Shown: positions 17,539-27,660, numbered from the stretch's first letter. The stretch: DNA of 64,000 bases from Xylanibacter brevis ATCC 19188 (GCF_000621725.1 NZ_JHXM01000002.1:186001-250000), one strand, 5' to 3'. Program-made: numbers and translations. The notes: generated from the letters alone by a model not told the origin.

Positions 17539-17575
17539 AATAACCTGCTGTTTGACTACAGCAGGTTATTTTTTT
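17539..17575 (+). terminator. Intrinsic terminator of the inositol synthase gene, overlapping the nagB 3' end
   Basis: A perfect 12-bp stem (AATAACCTGCTG at 17539-17550 paired with 17559-17570) around an 8-base loop, then TTTTT. The right arm and most of the loop encode the last codons and stop of nagB on the opposite strand. Confidence 0.9.
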
Positions 17576-18350
17576 CTATATCCTTGAAGTAACGATAGGT
17601 ACCAACCTTCAGTTCTTCGCAGGCAGCATCATCTGCCACGATGATGCCGTGCTGGTGCATCTGCAGTGCACTGATAGTCCACATGTGGTTCACGCTTCCT
17701 TCTACGGCAGCTTGCAGAGCGCGACATTTAGCATGACCGTTTACCAGGATCATCACTTCCTTGGCAGCCATCACAGTTCCAACACCTACGGTCAGAGCGG
17801 TCTTAGGCACCTTGTTGATGTCGTTGTCAAAGAAACGACTGTTGGCAATGATGGTATCGGTGGTCAGCGTCTTCTGACGTGTACGGCTGCTCAGGCTTGA
17901 ACCTGGCTCATTGAATGCAATGTGACCGTCGGGACCTATACCACCTAAGAAAAGGTCTATGCCGCCGGCTTCCTCGATCATCTGTTCGTAATGAGCACAC
18001 TCGGCATCCAAATCCTTGGCGTTACCATTCAGAATGTGGATGTTCTCTTTGGGACAGTCGATATGGTCAAAGAGGTTCGAGAACATAAATGAGTGATAAC
18101 TTTCGGGGTGATCTTCAGGCAGTCCTACATATTCGTCCATGTTGAATGTCACCACATTCTTGAACGATACTCTTTCATCCAGATAGGCTTTTACCAAGGC
18201 TCTATACATGCCGATAGGCGAAGAACCGGTAGGAAGTCCTAATACAAAAGGCTTTTCTTTTGTAGGGTTAGCAGCGTTAATTCTCTCAATCACATGATTT
18301 GCTGCCCATTGTGACATCAAATCATAATTAGGTTCAATAATTAATCTCAT
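17556..18350 (-). CDS. nagB: Glucosamine-6-phosphate deaminase
   Basis: Converts glucosamine 6-phosphate to fructose 6-phosphate and ammonia, the step that passes amino sugars to glycolysis. The 264-residue protein is the usual length. Catalytic residues align in number with E. coli NagB: D72 in [10 protein letters not shown], and D141, H143 and E148 in [16 protein letters not shown]. The N-terminal substrate loop [13 protein letters not shown] is also present. It lies 24 bases after the M6 peptidase gene, so it is probably the last gene of a fumarase-peptidase-nagB transcript. Its final codons are shared with the terminator of the convergent gene. Confidence 0.96.
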   Translation of the reverse strand: MRLIIEPNYDLMSQWAANHVIERINAANPTKEKPFVLGLPTGSSPIGMYRALVKAYLDERVSFKNVVTFNMDEYVGLPEDHPESYHSFMFSNLFDHIDCPKENIHILNGNAKDLDAECAHYEQMIEEAGGIDLFLGGIGPDGHIAFNEPGSSLSSRTRQKTLTTDTIIANSRFFDNDINKVPKTALTVGVGTVMAAKEVMILVNGHAKCRALQAAVEGSVNHMWTISALQMHQHGIIVADDAACEELKVGTYRYFKDIEKNNLL

Positions 18351-18374
18351 GATTTTTACAGTTTTGTTTGGTTG

Positions 18375-19937
18375 CTATTTTACGAATTTAATCATTTTTC
18401 CGTCTTCTCTTCTTAGGATATAAATCCCTTTCTTACTGTTTTGTTGGCGTAAAGTGCCGTCTAATTGATAGTAAAGTGCCACTTTACGGTCGTTAAATGG
18501 GTGCTTTACTTCCAGTATTTCGGGATCACCTCCCATGAAGTTGAACGAGATGAGGCCATCTTCCGTCATTCGTATATCCGTAATAGGCTTAGACAGTAGG
18601 TTCTCGCCTGCAGCATTTCTGGTAATCATCACGCTGGCGGGCACCGACGTATTTGTCAGGCTGTCGTTCCTCAAAGAAATAGAATCTGTGATACAGGGGT
18701 AGGCAGAAGAGCTAAGGTGATAATTGTTTCGCCTGCGGCTATTCTGATAAGCGCTCCAATCTCTTTGTTTCAGCAATTGTTCCCATTCGCTGAAGTCCAG
18801 GTCGTCGGCATTCACAAGCTCATAGTGCAGTTGGCCTTCCGTGTTGTTTACGGTATTTCCTGCCCATTCGTTGGGAAGGTAATAGACGTGATAGATCACC
18901 AGTCCTTTCCCTGGCAATCCTGCATCCCATCCTTCCCATTGCCTGTTTTCCAAAAGGTAAAACTCGTCGTCCGAATGGCTGATTTTGTAGCACTCACCAC
19001 CTTGCGAAATAGGTTTCAGGTTGACGATGCTTGTCGGATTGGTCAACTCAATAGGCTTAGCCCATCCCAGCAGCATCTTCTGCATGGGAGAGTAGTTGGG
19101 CGGGCACCATCCGTAGTTTGTGAAGTTGCCACCGTCCATCAGGTCCCATTCATCGACGGCAGAATACCGCCAACCATTCACAGGGTAAAGGTCGGGTAAT
19201 CCCAAAAAGTGGCTGTATTCATGACAAATAGTGCCTAAGCCGTAAGAAGCGTTGTTAGGCCATATCTCTCCGCTGCAAGTATAGTCTGAAAGTTGATAGC
19301 CGCTTTTTGTGGTAATGGTGGTGTCTAAAAAGCTGGTGTGTGGCCAGATGTGGCCCCAGCATAAGGGACTATTGATATTGCCACTGGTGCCTGCATATAC
19401 AAAGATGACTTGCTCTATGCTCTTGTCGCCGTTCCAGTCATATTGACTAAAATCCAAGTCTGCATTCTCTGCCACAAAAGCATTCAGGGCTTCTCCTAAG
19501 GCTTCTTTATTATAGTCTTTGGTGTTTTCTGTCGGGTTCTTTCTGCGTTGTGCTTTCTGTGAAACCTCATAAGGACCAAAGACATCGAATTTTAGGTTTA
19601 ATAAGCCATTCGACTGTTCACGGAAATAGTCGGCAATACAACCTTTGCCATCACGCTCGTTGAAGCCATGAGCATTAAAAAGCGAGTCGTAATAGGCTTT
19701 GGTGTGATTTTTAGTGAAGTAGGTAGAGTCGCCTTTGAAGTTCAAAAGCACTACCGGGTGTTTATACACACGAGTGGAATCCCAATCCTTTTTGATAGGA
19801 GGAAGCTTCTTTCTTGCACGGTGCTGATGCGTTGCTTCTGTATCGAAGTCTGGCATACAGCCACCTCTCTCAACGTTCTGCGCCGTGAGAAGAAGGGGAA
19901 AAATTGCCCCTATCAAAAAGGCGGGAATCCTTTTCAT
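18375..19937 (-). CDS. Secreted M6-family metalloprotease with T9SS-type tail
   Basis: A 520-residue exported zinc peptidase (signal MKRIPAFLIGAIFPLLLTAQ). The active-site motif is HEYSHFLGLPD at residues 239-249, which fits the M6 (immune inhibitor A-like) HExxHxxGxxD pattern with D249 as third ligand. Upstream, DWNGDKSIEQVIFVYAGT is a typical M6 strand region. The C-terminus (YYQLDGTLRQQ...KGIYILRREDGKMIKFVK type) resembles the T9SS type A sorting tail, suggesting export to the surface or medium. It lies 12 bases after fumarase and 24 before nagB. The metabolic neighbours give no hint of substrate. Confidence 0.87.
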   Translation of the reverse strand: MKRIPAFLIGAIFPLLLTAQNVERGGCMPDFDTEATHQHRARKKLPPIKKDWDSTRVYKHPVVLLNFKGDSTYFTKNHTKAYYDSLFNAHGFNERDGKGCIADYFREQSNGLLNLKFDVFGPYEVSQKAQRRKNPTENTKDYNKEALGEALNAFVAENADLDFSQYDWNGDKSIEQVIFVYAGTSGNINSPLCWGHIWPHTSFLDTTITTKSGYQLSDYTCSGEIWPNNASYGLGTICHEYSHFLGLPDLYPVNGWRYSAVDEWDLMDGGNFTNYGWCPPNYSPMQKMLLGWAKPIELTNPTSIVNLKPISQGGECYKISHSDDEFYLLENRQWEGWDAGLPGKGLVIYHVYYLPNEWAGNTVNNTEGQLHYELVNADDLDFSEWEQLLKQRDWSAYQNSRRRNNYHLSSSAYPCITDSISLRNDSLTNTSVPASVMITRNAAGENLLSKPITDIRMTEDGLISFNFMGGDPEILEVKHPFNDRKVALYYQLDGTLRQQNSKKGIYILRREDGKMIKFVK

Positions 19938-19949
19938 GTGAGCTTGATA

Positions 19950-21599
19950 TTATTTCTGACAGGGTGTCCAGGGCTTCAGTGTCTGGAAGAAGTCGTTGCC
20001 CTTATCATCTACAAGGATGAATGCGGGGAAGTCTTCTACGTCAATCTTCCAGATAGCCTCCATTCCCAGTTCGGGATACTCTACGCATTCGATGCTTTTG
20101 ATCGAGCTCTGTGAGAGAACGGCAGCCACGCCACCGATGGTACCTAGATAGAAACCGCCGTGCTTCTTGCAGGCATCGGTCACTACTTGTGAACGGTTAC
20201 CCTTGGCAATCATTACCAGCGATGCACCGTTGTCCTGGAACTCGTCAACGTATGGATCCATGCGGTTGGCAGTTGTTGGGCCCATCGAACCACAGGGATA
20301 ACCCTCTGGTGTCTTAGCAGGACCAGCATAGAGCACGGGATACTTCTTGAAGTATTCGGGCATGCCTTCGCCAGCATCCAGACGAGCCTTCAGTTTAGCG
20401 TGGGCAATATCGCGAGCCACGATGATGGTACCCTTCAGGTTAACACGAGTGCTGACAGGATACTTAGACAGTTCCTTGCGTACAGCGTCGATACCCTCAT
20501 TCAGGTCAATCTCGATACCCTTAGAACCCTCACCAGGCTTAGCATATTCTGCAGGAATCAGTTCGCAGGGGTTAGAGTCCATCTTCTCCAGCCAGATACC
20601 GTCCTTGTTGATCTTTGCCTTGATGTTGCGGTCTGCCGAGCAAGACACACCCATACCGATAGGACAGCTTGCACCGTGACGGGGCAGACGAACCACGCGG
20701 ATGTCGTGAGCCAGATACTTACCGCCAAACTGTGCGCCGAGTCCAATTTTGTGGGCCTCTTCCAGCAACTTCTTCTCCAAGTCAATATCGCGGAAGGCGC
20801 GACCTGTCTCATCACCTGTAGTGGGCAGTGAGTCGTAGTACTTGATAGAAGCCAGCTTCACCGTCAGCAAGTTCTTCTCAGCCGATGTACCACCGATTAC
20901 AAATGCGATGTGATAAGGAGGACAAGCAGCTGTGCCCAGTGACTTCATCTTCTCTACCAGGAAGGGGATCAGCGTGCCTTCGTTCTGGATTGTAGCCTTG
21001 GTCATGGGGTAGAAGTAGGTCTTGTTGGCCGAGCCACCACCTTTTGCCACCATCACGAACTTGTATTCAGCACCCTCAGTGGCTTCAATGTCAATCTGTG
21101 CGGGCAGGTTGCAACGGGTGTTCACCTCGTCATACATGTTCAGAGGTGCGTTCTGTGAATAGCGCAGGTTGTCCTGTGTGAAGGTGTTGAACACACCCAG
21201 GCTCAGCGCTTCTTCGTCTTCAAAGCCAGTCCATACCTGCTGACCCTTCTCACCGTGGATAATAGCTGTACCCGTGTCCTGACAGAAAGGCAGAACGCCC
21301 TTAGCTGCCACATCGGCATTGCGCAGGAATTGCAGCGCTACATACTTGTCGTTCTCTGAGGCTTCGGGATCGTTCAGGATCTGAGCCACCTGCAGGTTGT
21401 GCTCGCGACGCAGCATAAACTCCACGTCGTGGAAAGCCTGCTGTGCCAGCAGTGTCAGTGCTTCCTTAGATACTTTTACAATCTCTTTGCCTTCGAACTG
21501 GCTGACGCTAACGCCTTCCTTGCTCAAAAGTCTATACTCGGTCTTATCCTCGCCCAACTGAAACATTGGGGCGTACTTGAATTCAACAGGTGTTGCCAT
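19950..21599 (-). CDS. Class I (iron-sulfur) fumarate hydratase
   Basis: Interconverts fumarate and malate; in fermenting Bacteroidales it works in the reductive branch toward succinate. The 549-residue protein is full length for the two-domain class I enzyme. Cluster-binding cysteines are in PFCQDTGTA, in the [10 protein letters not shown] block and in [17 protein letters not shown]. The C-terminal beta domain carries the [20 protein letters not shown] motif. The start [11 protein letters not shown] is supported by a promoter 38 bases upstream. It leads a probable three-gene transcript with the M6 peptidase and nagB. Confidence 0.95.
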   Translation of the reverse strand: MATPVEFKYAPMFQLGEDKTEYRLLSKEGVSVSQFEGKEIVKVSKEALTLLAQQAFHDVEFMLRREHNLQVAQILNDPEASENDKYVALQFLRNADVAAKGVLPFCQDTGTAIIHGEKGQQVWTGFEDEEALSLGVFNTFTQDNLRYSQNAPLNMYDEVNTRCNLPAQIDIEATEGAEYKFVMVAKGGGSANKTYFYPMTKATIQNEGTLIPFLVEKMKSLGTAACPPYHIAFVIGGTSAEKNLLTVKLASIKYYDSLPTTGDETGRAFRDIDLEKKLLEEAHKIGLGAQFGGKYLAHDIRVVRLPRHGASCPIGMGVSCSADRNIKAKINKDGIWLEKMDSNPCELIPAEYAKPGEGSKGIEIDLNEGIDAVRKELSKYPVSTRVNLKGTIIVARDIAHAKLKARLDAGEGMPEYFKKYPVLYAGPAKTPEGYPCGSMGPTTANRMDPYVDEFQDNGASLVMIAKGNRSQVVTDACKKHGGFYLGTIGGVAAVLSQSSIKSIECVEYPELGMEAIWKIDVEDFPAFILVDDKGNDFFQTLKPWTPCQK

Positions 21600-21636
21600 A
21601 GCTTTTATAATTTCATATTGTATTTGTTACAGAGGG

Positions 21637-21667
21637 CAAAGTTACGAATAATCTTCGAAACTCCAAA
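21637..21667 (-). promoter_or_regulatory. Promoter of the fumarase operon
   Basis: On the minus strand TTTG (21667-21664) and TAACTTTG (21644-21637) are 19 bases apart, matching the Bacteroidetes consensus. Confidence 0.7.
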
Positions 21668-21682
21668 ACAAACACACACTTT

Positions 21683-22084
21683 TTACTTGTTCTTCTTATA
21701 GTACTCCAGTGCCAAACGAACATTGTCCTTCACGGCTTCCGACGAGAACGTGGCACCAGTGACGCCATCAACTTTTGCATTCAGTGCATCGTTCACTTTC
21801 ATACCATTCCATTTGCTGAGCATTTCGCGCTTCACTTTGGCAAAGAACTTAGGCGTCTCCTGGTTCTTCAGTGCCTCAATCTTAACCACTTTGTTTTTTT
21901 GAATATAGACTTTCAGCGGTGTTGCACCTACATATCCGGTCACTTTTTTGCCCAGGGTGGTGGTGTTAATCACGTACATGCCGTCCTGTTTGGTCATCAC
22001 TTCCTCGGGTTTCGCACTTTGAAACATGGTAGCCAGCATCAGCAGAGCTGCTGCGCTGACAAGTGTCATCTTTGTTTTCTTCAT
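21683..22084 (-). CDS. Exported FMN-binding domain protein
   Basis: A small exported protein of 133 residues starting at the ATG at 22084, preceded by AAAAAGGATAAA. A longer in-frame start at 22111 exists but would put charged residues before the signal peptide. After the signal (MLATMFQS region) comes a single FMN_bind domain with the motif DGVTGATFSSEAV near the C-terminus; in this family the threonine carries covalently attached FMN. Related domains occur in RnfG/NqrC and in extracellular electron-transfer proteins. It follows the DUF6850 gene by 84 bases with no visible promoter between, so it may be the last gene of the metal-related operon and could supply electrons there. That link is inference. 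Confidence 0.85.
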   Translation of the reverse strand: MKKTKMTLVSAAALLMLATMFQSAKPEEVMTKQDGMYVINTTTLGKKVTGYVGATPLKVYIQKNKVVKIEALKNQETPKFFAKVKREMLSKWNGMKVNDALNAKVDGVTGATFSSEAVKDNVRLALEYYKKNK

Positions 22085-22121
22085 TTTATCCTTTTTTCTT
22101 AGTTTATACAATCATTTTCTT

Positions 22122-22140
22122 GACGGGCTCAAGGCCTGTC
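22122..22140. other. Short hairpin between the DUF6850 and FMN-binding genes
   Basis: GACGGGC and GCCTGTC pair (one G-T) around a 5-base loop. No T-run follows on the minus strand, so it is not a terminator; it could be an mRNA processing or stability element. Confidence 0.35.
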
Positions 22141-22168
22141 GGTTTAATATCTCAGTTGCCAAAAAATC

Positions 22169-23698
22169 TTAATTATAGAGTCCGATGCTCAGTCCTATAC
22201 AGCGACAGTCCATCTGTCCGTTAGCCCTGACATAGCTTCCGTAGGCACGCACAAACCACCAGGACGTCTGTCCTTTCAGCGTCAGTGGGAACTGATAGCT
22301 CACAGCCACTTTCCCTGTCCAGTAGTTGGCCCGGTAGTAGTTCATGTCGGTTAGCAACACCTGTTGGGCATAGTCCGTGTCAGGGTCTGCCAGGCTAAGT
22401 GCAGCTTCTTGTGACAGGAAACCGCCTACTTCGGCATCTATCCAAAGCCTTTTGCCGATGGCGGTGCCACCTTCTGTCAGTAGCAACGTGCCTCCGTGTG
22501 ACAGTCTTGATGTGGGCAACAGGTACTTGTTCTCGTTGTCGTTGAGGGAAATAGAGGCTCCGAAGTAGGCTTTCTCATCTTTTTGACTGGTCAGATGCGC
22601 TCTGTAGCGCATGTTTGCCTCGAAACAATTCACCTGGTAACGCTTCTTGAAGGTCATCAGGTTCGTATAATAAAAAGAGGTGAACCCCGTCTTTGCATCC
22701 TTTTCCTGTTGCAGCTTCTGCCGGTATTCGTCGGCATAGGCTTGGCGATAGCTCACATGAAGATCCAGCTGATGAAGCAGACGGCCCTCCTTGCTGCGGT
22801 GGTGTGCATCAAGTGCATAGGTGAATCCGGTGAAGCGTCCCGGTTCATACTTATATTGACCATACACATACTCGTTGTCTCTCGCTATGCTTGCAGCAAC
22901 AACGGAATGTCCATCCGCATGTCGATAGCCATAGCTAATCTCTGCTGCAAAGGTGTGATCCACCCATTCACGTGCGAAACTGCTATAACCGCCAGTCGTT
23001 CCCTCGGCATGTTCCATGCCCGTCATCAGGTAATACTTCAACGTGGGGTCTTGCTGCACGGTGGTGACGCCTGTGATTTTCTCCTTGCGGCGCTGGTAGC
23101 TGGCGCTGAGACCAACGGTGTGCCTTCCCATGGTATGCACGACCGATGGTGAAAGCTTGTAGTCCAGCAGTTGCGAGCGGGAACGCGGATCGCGCAGGCG
23201 GCTCAGGTCGCCCACCTTGTAGTCCAGTCTGAGGCCGTAGCGCCAGTTGTTCAGGTCAACTGTTCCTAAAGCAGCTGTGAAGTCAAAGTCCTGAAAGTCG
23301 TATTTCCCCTTGATGGCGCTTCCTGCCATGTATGGGTTCGCATCGTAGGGGCGCATCACGTCGCACCATGCTCTGTTCTTCTCTCTGCCATAGTCGAAGT
23401 CAAAGCGACCATAGCCGTGCAGGTATTTGCCAATCGTCTGATAGCGCTCCGTCTTGAATCGCAACTGGTTCGTCGGCAATCCCTCCTGCACCCGTTTATA
23501 GTCGCCGCTCTGATGATCGGCGTTAAAGAGCGCATAGCCCCTGTTCTCCGTAGAGTCCAGTCCCAGTGCAGCCGCATTGTTGGTCAGTCTCCATGCCTGT
23601 GTAGCGTCGGCATAGCGGTAGTTGTTCTCCTGTGCCTGTGAATATGCAGCCAGCAGTGCCAGTAGTGATAGTGTCAGTCGTCTATTCATCATATTCAC
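22169..23698 (-). CDS. DUF6850-type outer membrane beta-barrel protein
   Basis: A 509-residue exported protein with a signal peptide (MNRRLTLSLLALLAAYSQA) and dense alternating aromatic/polar strands with short turns, typical of an outer-membrane barrel. It closely resembles the DUF6850 family, whose genes I know to follow DUF4876 and TonB-receptor genes in Bacteroidetes. No biochemical role is established. The start overlaps the DUF4876 gene by 17 bases; in-frame ATGs at 23692 and 23689 are alternative starts that shorten the overlap. Probably a partner channel or surface scaffold for the receptor two genes upstream. Confidence 0.75.
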   Translation of the reverse strand: MNMMNRRLTLSLLALLAAYSQAQENNYRYADATQAWRLTNNAAALGLDSTENRGYALFNADHQSGDYKRVQEGLPTNQLRFKTERYQTIGKYLHGYGRFDFDYGREKNRAWCDVMRPYDANPYMAGSAIKGKYDFQDFDFTAALGTVDLNNWRYGLRLDYKVGDLSRLRDPRSRSQLLDYKLSPSVVHTMGRHTVGLSASYQRRKEKITGVTTVQQDPTLKYYLMTGMEHAEGTTGGYSSFAREWVDHTFAAEISYGYRHADGHSVVAASIARDNEYVYGQYKYEPGRFTGFTYALDAHHRSKEGRLLHQLDLHVSYRQAYADEYRQKLQQEKDAKTGFTSFYYTNLMTFKKRYQVNCFEANMRYRAHLTSQKDEKAYFGASISLNDNENKYLLPTSRLSHGGTLLLTEGGTAIGKRLWIDAEVGGFLSQEAALSLADPDTDYAQQVLLTDMNYYRANYWTGKVAVSYQFPLTLKGQTSWWFVRAYGSYVRANGQMDCRCIGLSIGLYN

Positions 23699-24899
23699 GG
23701 GGTTTAATAGTGGTTGAAACTTTGAAGTCGTTCAAGCTGTTGTTCGTGTCCATCAGTATCTTGTGACCATCGGTGGCAATGCTTTCCGTACGACGATACA
23801 CCACCTCGCCGGTATAACCGTTGGTGGCTTCAATATGGGCGTAGCCGGCATCGATGTCGGTATAGAGACGCTTCGCACTGATATCCACGCCGGTGGCTTT
23901 GTTCTTCAGATAGTCCACACCGTCGAGTACCAGTTCGCGAGGCACCATCAGGTACATCATGCCCGACGTCTTGCCATAGGCATAGTCGCGCTTCCAGTCG
24001 GTCAGGTCCTCGCTGGTTCTGAAGATGATCACGCCGCAAGGACCGCCCTGCACCAGGTTCATTGTTGCGTTGGCGTTGGTCGATGAGAAGGCAGTCAGCA
24101 GTGCCGGCGTGGCAGGGTTGTTGACGGTTTTTCCCGTGGCGTCTTTCGCTTCGAAGTCGGCACCGCTCAGGTCGTGCTCAGTTGCGTTGATGTCACTGTG
24201 GTCCGTCGCACTGTTGGTAATCAGTATCGTACCACCGGGAGCCACGGGGTAGGGCTTGTCGGCAGGAATCTGGAACACCTGCTTCACCACCACATAGGCG
24301 TCGTTGTACACCTCATGCAGGTTGTCGAGCGTGAAAGGCTGCGGGTTCGTCGAGTCAAGCAGTCCGATATACAGGCCACTGGCATCCACCGTCTCATCGG
24401 CCTGGTTGTAGAGTTCCAGATACTTACCGGCCATATAGTTGCGGTTGTTCTGGTCTTTCGAACCAGCCGAGGCTATCTTGCTGATCACAATATCGCGCTT
24501 GATGGCCAGGAATGTAGGCAGCACGATGGGTTTACCTTGTTGCGCATCCGAGATGAGCTGTTCGTTCAGACTGCCCGACACGGTGCATCCGTTGGCTGTC
24601 AGCACGTGTCCTGTCAGTTGTTCATATTGCGCCTTGCTGATCGACCACGAGGTAGATATGCCATAGATGTCGGGTATCAGTGCCTTGAAGGTGGCAATGC
24701 CGTTGGCATCTGTTTGTGCAGTCAGAGTCTTGTCGCCTATGGTCATCACGATGTCATGGCCCTCGTAGTCATGGCCCTGAGTAAATTCTGCCGGCATCTG
24801 CAGTTGCACCTGTGCGTCGATGGCGTGGCTCACGTCCTGATAGTCAACGCAGGCCACGAGCAGTATGGTGGGTAAAAGGGCTAGTATATTCTTCTTCAT
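23682..24899 (-). CDS. DUF4876 domain lipoprotein
   Basis: A 405-residue predicted lipoprotein: the signal MKKNILALLPTILLVAC ends in a good lipobox (LVAC, C17). Residues ~28-105 look like an Ig-like/carboxypeptidase-regulatory fold. The following region (GKYLELYNQADETVDASGLYIG...) resembles a lamin-tail-like beta-sandwich, as expected for DUF4876. It begins 4 bases after the TonB-dependent receptor stop and overlaps the DUF6850 gene. The position is that of a surface lipoprotein next to its receptor, as SusD is to SusC, but the fold is beta-rich and not SusD-like. Ligand unknown. Confidence 0.8.
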   Translation of the reverse strand: MKKNILALLPTILLVACVDYQDVSHAIDAQVQLQMPAEFTQGHDYEGHDIVMTIGDKTLTAQTDANGIATFKALIPDIYGISTSWSISKAQYEQLTGHVLTANGCTVSGSLNEQLISDAQQGKPIVLPTFLAIKRDIVISKIASAGSKDQNNRNYMAGKYLELYNQADETVDASGLYIGLLDSTNPQPFTLDNLHEVYNDAYVVVKQVFQIPADKPYPVAPGGTILITNSATDHSDINATEHDLSGADFEAKDATGKTVNNPATPALLTAFSSTNANATMNLVQGGPCGVIIFRTSEDLTDWKRDYAYGKTSGMMYLMVPRELVLDGVDYLKNKATGVDISAKRLYTDIDAGYAHIEATNGYTGEVVYRRTESIATDGHKILMDTNNSLNDFKVSTTIKPREYDE

Positions 24900-24903
24900 G
24901 TGC

Positions 24904-27636
24904 TTATAAGTTCAGATAAAGTTCGGCACCAAAACTCATGCCAACATTTCGCTGACTCAGCGTGCTGGTGTTGTTGCCCTTCATGTAGGGCTCGTAGTAG
25001 AGGGCGTTGTTGACGTAGAACGACAGTCCGCCCACCTTGCCCAGTTCCTTTGTCAGACGCGCCTGCAGGTTCCAGGTGACGGGTGCCTTCGAAGGCTCGT
25101 TGTCACTGACGCGTATCAGCAGGTCCTGTATGGCCACGCTGCTTTGTCCGGTAGGCTTCGCTGCATAGTATTTCGCATCCATGCCCAGGTAGCCGTTCAG
25201 CATCTCGCTGGTGATGTCATGACGCTGCAGGTCGTTGTCAATCCATCCGATGGGGTCTTTGTCGGCCTGATAGCTGGAGTGCCAGTCTTGCCAGATGGCC
25301 TGTGCTGTGAGCGAGGCCACCATACCCAGTTCTGGGATGTGTGTCACCGTGCGCAGTGTGGTCACAAAGCGGCGGTATTTCGAATAGTCCAAGCCCGAGG
25401 GATAGATCACCTTGAAAGGCGTTGTGCCGATGCTCGAATAGGCTGTGGGCAATAAGGCCGCCTTGGGCGACTGGCTGTTCAGGTCGGTGGACCATGTCTT
25501 GGTCTCCTGCCAGGCACCGCTCAGGTAGAACGAGGTGCGCAGCATCTTCACCGTGCCAAAGTCCATGTCGGCTTCCACACCGCGGTTCACGGTGGTGTTC
25601 GTGTTGCCTATCTCGCCTGTTGTCATGGCGATGATGTCCTGACGGTCGTAGCCTCTTGTGAAGTCATAGTTGCCACTGGCATCCAATGGGGGCACGGTGG
25701 CAAAGTGGTTGACGGCATAAGTGAAATAGTTGGTCACCGGACCAAACCCGTTGGGTGTCTTGTCACGGTAGGCCAGCAGCGACAGTTTCTTGCCGCCACG
25801 CAGTTTGAAGTCCACGCCCAGTTCCACTTTCGTAGTGGTGGCATTCTTCATGTTCTTCGAGTAGGCCACCTCATAGACCTGTGTGTGGTAGGCCAGCAGT
25901 TGTGCCGAACCGTCTTGTGGCATGTAGTTGGCCGACACACGGTCGTTGTATTTCTTGTCAGGATAGAGGTAGCTCAGTCCGGGCGTTTTCGAGTTCATGC
26001 CGAAGCCGGCACGCAGGTCCAGCCACTTCGTTACGGTGAAAGAGGCGTTGATACGAGGTGAAAGTGCCGTTGTTGCCACCTTGCCAAAAGGTTGCAAGGC
26101 CGTGAAGCGCACACCGGCAGTGGCCCTTAGTCGGTTCACCTTATTAATATTCCACGTGAACATGTCCTCGGCATAGGCTGCCAGTTGGTGTAGGGCAGGG
26201 ATGTCGCTGAAGGCACGCGGGCGTCCGTCGCTGTTGGGGCGCAGCGGATAGCGCTCGTCGCCGTTGTAGTAGCCGCGTCCGTTGTTCCAGTCGTAGTGAT
26301 AGTCAACGCCAATCTTAAACGACTGGCGAGTCTTCCCCGAGCGGAAGAAGAACTGATCGCTCACCTTGGCGTAAATATTTCCAGGGCGACTCTCCGTGAT
26401 ACCTGTCGCCAGATAGGAGCGAGTCTCAAACGGCACCACGTAGTAGCCAGTCTCTGTGGCCGTGATGATGGGCAAAAGTCCCGAGCTGACGCTGGCAAAC
26501 GACGCGTTGCGACTGTCGTTCTGCGTCAGACTGACACCGATGGTATAGGAAACGGTGCGTGCCAGCAACTTGTTCAGTTGCAGTTTGCCGTTGTGTGTCA
26601 GCGAGAATGTCTGGTTCTTCGACTCCGAGTAGGTGCCGTCGGCAATGGCATCGGGATCCTTGCCCGTCCAGTCTTTGGCCTGCATGTAGCGCACCTTGGT
26701 GTTGGTGTGCCAGCGGCTGTTGATGTCGTAGCCCCATCCCAGGGTGGCCGTGTAGCGGTGGAACGAGCGCGTCTTCATGCGTGGGTCGCCCCATGCCTGT
26801 GCGTAGTCCAGACTGCCGTTCACCACGCCCATCTTGCCGATGTTCTCACCCTTGCCCAGGCTGTAGTTCATCATGCCTGGGTTGATCTTGCTCTTAAACT
26901 GCCAGGGGGTGACGCCCACCTTCGAGTGCACCACCACCAGTCCGCTGGTCAGGTCGCCATATTCCGCCGAGGGAATACCTCTCACCACTTCCACCTCGTC
27001 GATGTCGTCGGCAGCCACCTGGCGCAGGTCGGTACCCGTGAAGGCCGCCGAAGAGAACGAGCCTTGCTGCAGAGCACCATTGTTAGACATGGGCACACCG
27101 TCAATCACAATGCTCGAGCCAAAGGCAGACGTGTTGTTGTTCACCAGCTGTCGCAACTGCAGGTTCGAGGCCGATGTCAGGTCGTTGTTGCCCATCAGTT
27201 GGCCGGGCACCAACTGCATGATATCTGCCAGCGAGGTGGCCTGCAGGTGGTCGATGGCCTGTCGGCCAATGACGCTCGATGTCGAGGCACCGCTGATGTT
27301 CTGGCGAGCGGTGACGCTCACCTCCTTCAGTGTCAGTGACGCCTCTTCCAGCTCCACCTTCATGGCGAGGTCCTTGCCGTCCACGCGTACTTGTATCTGG
27401 CGGGTCTGAAAGCCCACGTAGCTCACTGCCAGCGTGTATTGTCCGTTGGGCACGTTGCTGAGCACGGCCACGCCCTCCATATTGGTCACCACGCCCAGTC
27501 CGATGGGGTTCAGCATGACGGTACCCATGATGATGGGCTCATGACTTTTCTTCTCCGTCACGGTGATGCGTATGTCGGCAGCCGTCATGGCCACTGCACA
27601 CAGCAGCAGTAATGAAAATGATAGTAATCGCTTCAC
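24904..27636 (-). CDS. TonB-dependent receptor (non-SusC type) of the metal-related operon
   Basis: A 910-residue outer-membrane receptor. Signal peptide at 1-20, a carboxypeptidase-regulatory-like domain at about 21-105 (ITVTEKKSHEPIIMGTVMLN...VSYVGFQTRQIQV), a plug domain at about 110-235 (DIMQLVPGQLM..., IVIDGVPMSN, RGIPSAEYGDLTSGLV), and a 22-strand-type barrel ending AELYLNL. The plug region resembles siderophore/cobalamin-type receptors more than SusC. It lies 24 bases after an exported HMA protein and 4 before the DUF4876 lipoprotein. A metal or metal-complex substrate is inferred from the neighbour, not from ligand residues. Confidence 0.9.
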   Translation of the reverse strand: MKRLLSFSLLLLCAVAMTAADIRITVTEKKSHEPIIMGTVMLNPIGLGVVTNMEGVAVLSNVPNGQYTLAVSYVGFQTRQIQVRVDGKDLAMKVELEEASLTLKEVSVTARQNISGASTSSVIGRQAIDHLQATSLADIMQLVPGQLMGNNDLTSASNLQLRQLVNNNTSAFGSSIVIDGVPMSNNGALQQGSFSSAAFTGTDLRQVAADDIDEVEVVRGIPSAEYGDLTSGLVVVHSKVGVTPWQFKSKINPGMMNYSLGKGENIGKMGVVNGSLDYAQAWGDPRMKTRSFHRYTATLGWGYDINSRWHTNTKVRYMQAKDWTGKDPDAIADGTYSESKNQTFSLTHNGKLQLNKLLARTVSYTIGVSLTQNDSRNASFASVSSGLLPIITATETGYYVVPFETRSYLATGITESRPGNIYAKVSDQFFFRSGKTRQSFKIGVDYHYDWNNGRGYYNGDERYPLRPNSDGRPRAFSDIPALHQLAAYAEDMFTWNINKVNRLRATAGVRFTALQPFGKVATTALSPRINASFTVTKWLDLRAGFGMNSKTPGLSYLYPDKKYNDRVSANYMPQDGSAQLLAYHTQVYEVAYSKNMKNATTTKVELGVDFKLRGGKKLSLLAYRDKTPNGFGPVTNYFTYAVNHFATVPPLDASGNYDFTRGYDRQDIIAMTTGEIGNTNTTVNRGVEADMDFGTVKMLRTSFYLSGAWQETKTWSTDLNSQSPKAALLPTAYSSIGTTPFKVIYPSGLDYSKYRRFVTTLRTVTHIPELGMVASLTAQAIWQDWHSSYQADKDPIGWIDNDLQRHDITSEMLNGYLGMDAKYYAAKPTGQSSVAIQDLLIRVSDNEPSKAPVTWNLQARLTKELGKVGGLSFYVNNALYYEPYMKGNNTSTLSQRNVGMSFGAELYLNL

Positions 27637-27660
27637 GTCTCTGTGGTCAATACTGATTGG

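Noticed and set aside
26296..27339. 347-codon open frame antisense to the TonB receptor
   Set aside because: Shadow of the receptor gene; no recognisable domain and biased composition.
23682..27636. SusC/SusD polysaccharide uptake pair
   Set aside because: The lipoprotein is beta-rich DUF4876, not a helical SusD, and the receptor plug is not SusC-like; the upstream gene is a metal-binding protein.
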